DNA of 9,871 nucleotides, from the NCBI GenBank assembly GCA_005878995.1, contig VBME01000033.1, forward strand, positions 1-9,871, read 5' to 3'. The DNA comes from Methanobacteriota archaeon. GTDB lineage: Archaea > Thermoplasmatota > Thermoplasmata > RBG-16-68-12. A program made the position numbers and the translations under genes. Under the pieces are notes generated by a model. It was given only the letters and a program-made list of their open reading frames with translations, was not told the DNA's origin and did not search any database. Shown here one piece after another: positions 6,969 to 9,871 of the stretch (positions are counted from its first letter, which is position 1; each line of letters starts with the position of its first letter).

Positions 6969-7174
6969 CTAGGTCATGTACACAAACGGAACCGAAAGTG
7001 TCTCCCTTCACACAGGGCCCACCTTACCGATCGAGGAGGGTTCCGCCGGGCTCTGGGGTGGAGGGGCAAGCCGGGTCGAGGTCGCCTCCGCCCCTCTCAG
7101 ACCGGCCTACGTGCGCCTCCGACGGACCGTCGGCGTATTTGAGCGTTCCCGGAATCGACCAAATCCCGACTGCT
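6969..7174. other. Intergenic region with one inverted repeat
   Basis: No gene is evident. A 7-bp inverted repeat, GAGGGGC (7061-7067) and GCCCCTC (7090-7096) with a 22-nt loop, lies about 80 nt past the stop of the minus-strand gene 7175-7504. No clear TATA box is seen before the PIG-L gene. Confidence 0.35.
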
Positions 7175-7186
7175 TCAGTCGATTTC
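7161..7186 (-). terminator. Hairpin over the stop codon of the Rieske-linked gene
   Basis: CGACTG/CAGTCG with a 3-nt loop (7167-7181) is flanked by AAATC and GATTT, which can extend the stem across a 2-nt bulge. The TGA stop of the minus-strand gene (7175-7177) lies in the loop. It could end or protect the transcript, but there is no long T-run. Confidence 0.3.
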
Positions 7187-7504
7187 CGCGGGCGCCTTCG
7201 GAGAACCGCGAACGTTCAGGATCATGTCCCTCGCTCGGTCCTTGGAGGGATAGATGCAAAACGTCATTTGGGTCTGCCAACTCTTGTTGATGGTCGCGAA
7301 GATCTCGGTCAGACCGTTGCAATCCTGCTCCGTGATGTGCACGACGCCCAAGTTGAGGTCGAACTCATACTTCGTTGGGTTGCCCCGATGGAATCTCAAC
7401 GGTATCGGGCCATAGAGCTTGTATTCGAACCGCGCGAGCGCGTCCAACACATCTCGAAGGAGCTGCTCGTTTTCGAATGGTTCGAGCGGATCGAAACCGG
7501 GCAT
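7175..7504 (-). CDS. Small protein of unknown function next to Rieske ferredoxin
   Basis: I do not recognise this 109-residue protein. It is soluble, with no signal peptide or membrane helix. An N-terminal helix (ENEQLLRDVLDALARFEYKL, 11-30) is followed by alternating short hydrophobic stretches (YEFDLNLGVVHIT, TEIFATINKSW, QMTFCIYPS) that suggest a small alpha/beta fold. Two cysteines (DCNG and FCIY) do not form a recognised cluster motif. The ATG at 7502-7504 has GGTGA 4 nt upstream; a GTG at 7516 in the same frame is the alternative start. It begins 34 nt after the Rieske stop on the same strand, so the two are probably co-transcribed and may work together. Confidence 0.6.
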   Translation of the reverse strand: MPGFDPLEPFENEQLLRDVLDALARFEYKLYGPIPLRFHRGNPTKYEFDLNLGVVHITEQDCNGLTEIFATINKSWQTQMTFCIYPSKDRARDMILNVRGSPKAPAEID

Positions 7505-7538
7505 CTGGTCACCCACCGAAACGGACCGCCGAACGGGC

Positions 7539-7844
7539 CTACGGGAGGTCCGCCCAAACCTTCCCGCCCTCTACGGTCGTCGGGTACATGCGGACCGCGG
7601 ATCGCGCAGGCGGACCGACCACCTGACCGGAGCGGACGTCAAACCGTGACCCATGCCAAGGACACTGCACGACGAATTCCCGAAGGGTTCCCTCGCACAG
7701 GGGGCCGCCCAGATGGGTGCACGTGTTGTCCAGGCAATAGACGGTGCCCCGAACTTTGAAAAGGGCGTATCTCCGCCCTTGGAGGTCCACGCACCTCGAC
7801 CCTCCTTCGGGCACGTCCTCCGCTGCCGCCAATCCAACTTTCAT
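7539..7844 (-). CDS. Rieske [2Fe-2S] ferredoxin
   Basis: A 101-residue soluble Rieske protein. It has both cluster-binding boxes: CTHLG (Cys42, His44) and CPWHG (Cys61, His64), 16 residues apart, with the usual GTVYCLDNTC lead-in and SRFDVRSG after box two. Small proteins of this type are ferredoxin components of ring-hydroxylating dioxygenases or NirD-like electron carriers in the cytoplasm. No oxygenase or reductase is adjacent, so its partner is unknown; the small downstream gene is the only neighbour in its transcript. I choose the ATG at 7842-7844 because similarity begins there and a TATA-like TTTTTCTAG is centred 26 nt upstream, which fits a leaderless transcript. An ATG at 7862 would add six residues. 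Confidence 0.88.
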   Translation of the reverse strand: MKVGLAAAEDVPEGGSRCVDLQGRRYALFKVRGTVYCLDNTCTHLGGPLCEGTLREFVVQCPWHGSRFDVRSGQVVGPPARSAVRMYPTTVEGGKVWADLP

Positions 7845-7865
7845 GCAACCAGCTAATCTCATTGC

Positions 7866-7874
7866 CTAGAAAAA
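7866..7874 (-). promoter_or_regulatory. TATA-like box of the Rieske gene
   Basis: TTTTTCTAG on the minus strand is centred 26 nt before the ATG at 7844, the expected archaeal distance for a leaderless transcript. The gap to the Fic stop (7863-7966) holds nothing else beyond short inverted repeats. Confidence 0.35.
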
Positions 7875-7966
7875 CGTGAGTCGATGAAGACCCGGAGTTG
7901 CTGATCGGGGGTCCTGATCACCGCAGTGCTTCCCGAAACACGGGATGTCCCTGTCCCTCTCTTATC

Positions 7967-8926
7967 CTACGCCGCGGACCTCCTCTGGGTCACACGAGGC
8001 TGTTTGGCGCTTGGGCCCGGAGGCCGTTTCAGGGCCCGGCCCACGAGGTGGCGGTAGGCTCGAAGCGCGCGTTCACTCGTGTGCCAGTCTCCCCGGGCCA
8101 TGAGAGCGGGGAGTTCCTCCTGACTCGCGCGCAAACTCAGATATTTGGCCGAGTAGGGGGACTGTTTGGACAGGGCGCGGAGGGGTTTGAGTTCATCCTC
8201 GCGGGTACCGACCTGATCGAGGAGGTCGAGCAAGGAACGGGCCATGGCCACGAGGAGGAAACCCTCTAGATCGGAGAGGTTGCCCTCGTGTCCCCGCACG
8301 AGACTGCGAAGGTAGCGCTCTCGATCCGGCGGGAGGATATGGACCGGCGGCCAGCCGTGTTTGAGGAAATGCAGGTTGAGAAGCAACCGTCCAACTCGAC
8401 CGTTGCCGTCGCTGAAGGGATGGACGGACTCGACCTCGAAATGCATCCAACCGCCGAGCGCGAACGGATCCTCTCCGAGCATGTCTCGCCTATTGTACTC
8501 CTCCTCCCACGTCGACATCATTGGGATGACCTTTTCCATTCGAGGCGGCGAATGCTTCATGCCCCCAATCCGGACGTTGACCCGCCGCCATTGCCCGGCG
8601 TCCGCTTTGATGCCATGGAAGACCTCTTCATGCAGCTCCAGCACGGTGGAGAGCCGGATCGGAGCCCTCCTCCGCTCGAGGAGATTTGCGAAGGCCGCTG
8701 CATGCTGGATCGTCTCCATCACATCGGATAGGGGACGATTCCCGACCGATTTCTGCTCAAGGAGGATTCTCTCTACGTCCGCACGACTCAGGGTGTTCCC
8801 CTCGATCGCGTTGGTGCCCCATGTGTTGAGCGCTCCTGTGCGCTTCCAAACGCCTTCGGGAATGGAATCGAGTGCCGTGCGGGTGAGTAGTTGCTCGCGG
8901 AGAGTTACTAGTATGTCTTTCCTCAT
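7967..8926 (-). CDS. Fic family AMP-transferase with N-terminal inhibitory motif
   Basis: A 319-residue Fic-domain protein. Fic enzymes usually move AMP from ATP onto hydroxyl groups of target proteins. The active-site motif is intact and canonical, HPFSDGNGRVGR (169-180, catalytic His169, Asp172 and Arg180). The N-terminal helix carries the inhibitory (S/T)xxxE(G/N) motif as TNAIEG (38-43), so Glu42 should block ATP positioning: this is a class II, self-inhibited enzyme that needs no separate antitoxin. Residues about 245-300 form a helical C-terminal region like the winged-helix tail common in such proteins, which may bind DNA. The ATG at 8924-8926 has no ribosome binding site; a TATA-like box and a palindrome lie directly upstream. 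No antitoxin gene is adjacent. The target is unknown. Confidence 0.9.
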   Translation of the reverse strand: MRKDILVTLREQLLTRTALDSIPEGVWKRTGALNTWGTNAIEGNTLSRADVERILLEQKSVGNRPLSDVMETIQHAAAFANLLERRRAPIRLSTVLELHEEVFHGIKADAGQWRRVNVRIGGMKHSPPRMEKVIPMMSTWEEEYNRRDMLGEDPFALGGWMHFEVESVHPFSDGNGRVGRLLLNLHFLKHGWPPVHILPPDRERYLRSLVRGHEGNLSDLEGFLLVAMARSLLDLLDQVGTREDELKPLRALSKQSPYSAKYLSLRASQEELPALMARGDWHTSERALRAYRHLVGRALKRPPGPSAKQPRVTQRRSAA

Positions 8927-8948
8927 GTCATTCAGTTAATGACATACT
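8910..8948. promoter_or_regulatory. Nested palindromes over the fic start, possible operator
   Basis: ATGTCATT (8925-8932) and AATGACAT (8938-8945) form a perfect 8-bp inverted repeat with a 5-bp spacer that overlaps the fic start codon. A second pair, AGTATGTC (8910-8917) and GACATACT (8941-8948), shares the right arm, so three copies of ATGTC/GACAT lie within 39 bp. A predicted transcription start (about 8937) lies in the spacer, so a bound dimeric repressor would block initiation. Confidence 0.5.
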
Positions 8949-8960
8949 ACGTATTTGAAC

Positions 8961-8966
8961 TTATAT
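8961..8966 (-). promoter_or_regulatory. TATA-like box of the fic gene
   Basis: ATATAA on the minus strand, within CATATAAGTT, is the best TATA match in the window. It is centred about 26 nt before position 8937 and about 38 nt before the fic ATG, predicting a leader of roughly 11 nt. Confidence 0.45.
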
Positions 8967-9165
8967 GGCCTACATCGCTTCTCTTCGAATAAACCAGATC
9001 ATCTCGTCACGGACCTCGTTCCGGGAACCGACGTGGAGTGGCTGAGATTTGAACAAAGTCACCTCCACCACTCCGCTATCGTCGCGCCTCACCGCAGTTC
9101 CTGACAGACTTCTGCCAGGAGTTTGGGGAACTCGCACAGACAAGTCCGAGTCGCTTAAGGTGGCC

Positions 9166-9174
9166 CATTCTATT
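9166..9174 (+). promoter_or_regulatory. Possible TATA-like box of the AlkZ-like gene
   Basis: CATTCTATT is centred about 25 nt before the ATG at 9195, which has no ribosome binding site. The position fits a leaderless archaeal transcript; the sequence match is modest. Confidence 0.25.
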
Positions 9175-9194
9175 CGGTTCGCTTGCTGTCCACG

Positions 9195-9871
9195 ATGGCC
9201 CTCTCTTCAATCACCCGGGAGAATGTGCTCGCGTTCCGGCAACGTGCGACGTACCTACACCGGCGCCTACCGCAGGGGCGACTCGCCGAGGCCGCGTTCG
9301 CAGGACTCCAAGACAGCGCTCCGCGATCTGCCGTCTTGGCGCTCCACGCACGCGTTAAGGATGTTTCGCCGTCCGCTTGGAAGGATTTCCGGTTCGTTCA
9401 AGTATGGGGCCCTCGGGGCGCCGTGTACGTTGTCCCAGGTCACGATGTGGCCGTCTTCACGCTCGGTCGCTTGCCGCGCGATCCCGTTTTGGAAGCAGCT
9501 GTGAGAGCCGCGGCCGAAAAAGCGCAGCGCGCGTTTCGTGCTCGACAGGCTCAGCCGGAACGCGTCCTCTCCGATCGCGCTGTTGGGTTGAATTTCCGCG
9601 AGTTGAGGATCGCATCGATGACCGGCGCGGTGAGGATCGAATGGGATGGAGCCACGACATCCTGGTGGCTCGTCGAGCCTCCGGCAGAGGCGCCGGAACG
9701 TGCTCGCCTCGAGCTTGCGCGTCGGTTCCTGCGGTCGGTTGGGCTTTCGACGGCCAAGGAATTCGCTTGGTGGTCGGGCGGGTGGGCCGGATCCTTCGGC
9801 TCATCCACACGCGGAGAGCTTTCCGACGCGCAGCACACGTTTCGTTCGCTCGAAAAGGAACTTATCGAGGT
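9195..9871 (+). CDS. Winged-helix DNA-binding protein of the AlkZ/YcaQ-like (HTH_42) family, 3' end cut
   Basis: The frame is open from ATG 9195 to the window end (225 codons, incomplete). The N-terminus matches the winged-helix family that includes the DNA glycosylases AlkZ and YcaQ: TRENVLAFRQRATYLHRRLP (7-26), the AGLQDSAPRSAVLALHARV segment (36-54), FRFVQVWGPRGAVYVVP (65-81), and a later RRFLRSVGLSTAKEFAWWSG stretch. AlkZ-type enzymes unhook interstrand crosslinks or excise bulky alkylated bases using a QxQ or QxD motif. Here the matching place reads Q39-D40-S41, as in a large uncharacterised subgroup, so glycosylase activity cannot be assumed. There is no ribosome binding site. It is divergent from fic with a 268-bp gap. 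Confidence 0.75.
   Translation, partial: MALSSITRENVLAFRQRATYLHRRLPQGRLAEAAFAGLQDSAPRSAVLALHARVKDVSPSAWKDFRFVQVWGPRGAVYVVPGHDVAVFTLGRLPRDPVLEAAVRAAAEKAQRAFRARQAQPERVLSDRAVGLNFRELRIASMTGAVRIEWDGATTSWWLVEPPAEAPERARLELARRFLRSVGLSTAKEFAWWSGGWAGSFGSSTRGELSDAQHTFRSLEKELIE

Noticed and set aside
7902..7944. Short inverted repeats TGATC/GATCA and CCCG/CGGG between the Fic and Rieske genes
   Set aside because: Stems of 4-5 bp are expected by chance, and no T-run follows.
7967..8926. Fic protein as part of a two-gene toxin-antitoxin module
   Set aside because: No small antitoxin gene lies on either side, and the inhibitory motif is inside the Fic protein itself.
9033..9074. tRNA-like 3' end on the minus strand (GTTCAAATC near a 7-bp GGAGTGG/CCACTCC stem)
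   Set aside because: The T-stem does not pair, and only 26 nt separate the acceptor-like arms, too short for a tRNA. It is at best a hairpin, and I found no attachment-site repeat.
1..9871. CRISPR array, insertion sequence or integrated element
   Set aside because: I saw no regularly spaced repeats, no transposase or integrase motifs and no flanking target duplications.

Overview
This window (about 60-65 % G+C by eye) looks like chromosomal DNA of a high-GC archaeon, possibly a Thermoplasmatota-type metagenomic genome. That placement is an inference. It rests on TATA-like boxes about 25-30 nt upstream of several starts with no good ribosome binding site, a secreted PKD-domain/poly-proline protein, and a secreted binding protein rich in N-glycosylation sequons. 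A bacterial origin is not excluded. I see no rRNA, tRNA, CRISPR array, transposase or integrase.

Left part (1-2820): a possible partial gene leaves the window on the minus strand. Diverging from it on the plus strand is an ABC-importer operon: ATPase (278-1165), membrane-anchored substrate-binding protein (1152-2138, overlapping the ATPase by 14 nt) and permease (2162-2820). The permease is broken: it changes frame at about 2665-2672, and the EAA loop and the helix next to it are missing.

Middle part (2895-6968), all minus strand: a secreted PKD/PIG-L (LmbE-like) deacetylase; a DNA-3-methyladenine glycosylase I (tag) gene whose first ~40 codons are replaced by unrelated sequence; a GTG-started terpene-cyclase-fold protein whose start lies 2 nt after the tag stop; and a flavin-reductase-like flavoprotein that probably has its own promoter. 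The flavoprotein converges on the ABC operon.

Right part (7175-9871): a minus-strand pair made of a Rieske ferredoxin and a small unrecognised protein; a self-inhibiting Fic AMP-transferase whose start codon and promoter sit in an AT-rich palindromic region that looks like an operator; and, diverging from it, a plus-strand winged-helix protein of the AlkZ/YcaQ-like family cut by the window end.

The genes do not form one pathway. The most notable points are the two gene remnants (permease and tag), which suggest either local decay or assembly collapse; the unusual secreted PIG-L enzyme; the palindromic fic control region; and the terpene-cyclase-like protein without a recognisable catalytic DxDD motif. 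I did not find convincing evidence for a new multi-gene defence or metabolic system.
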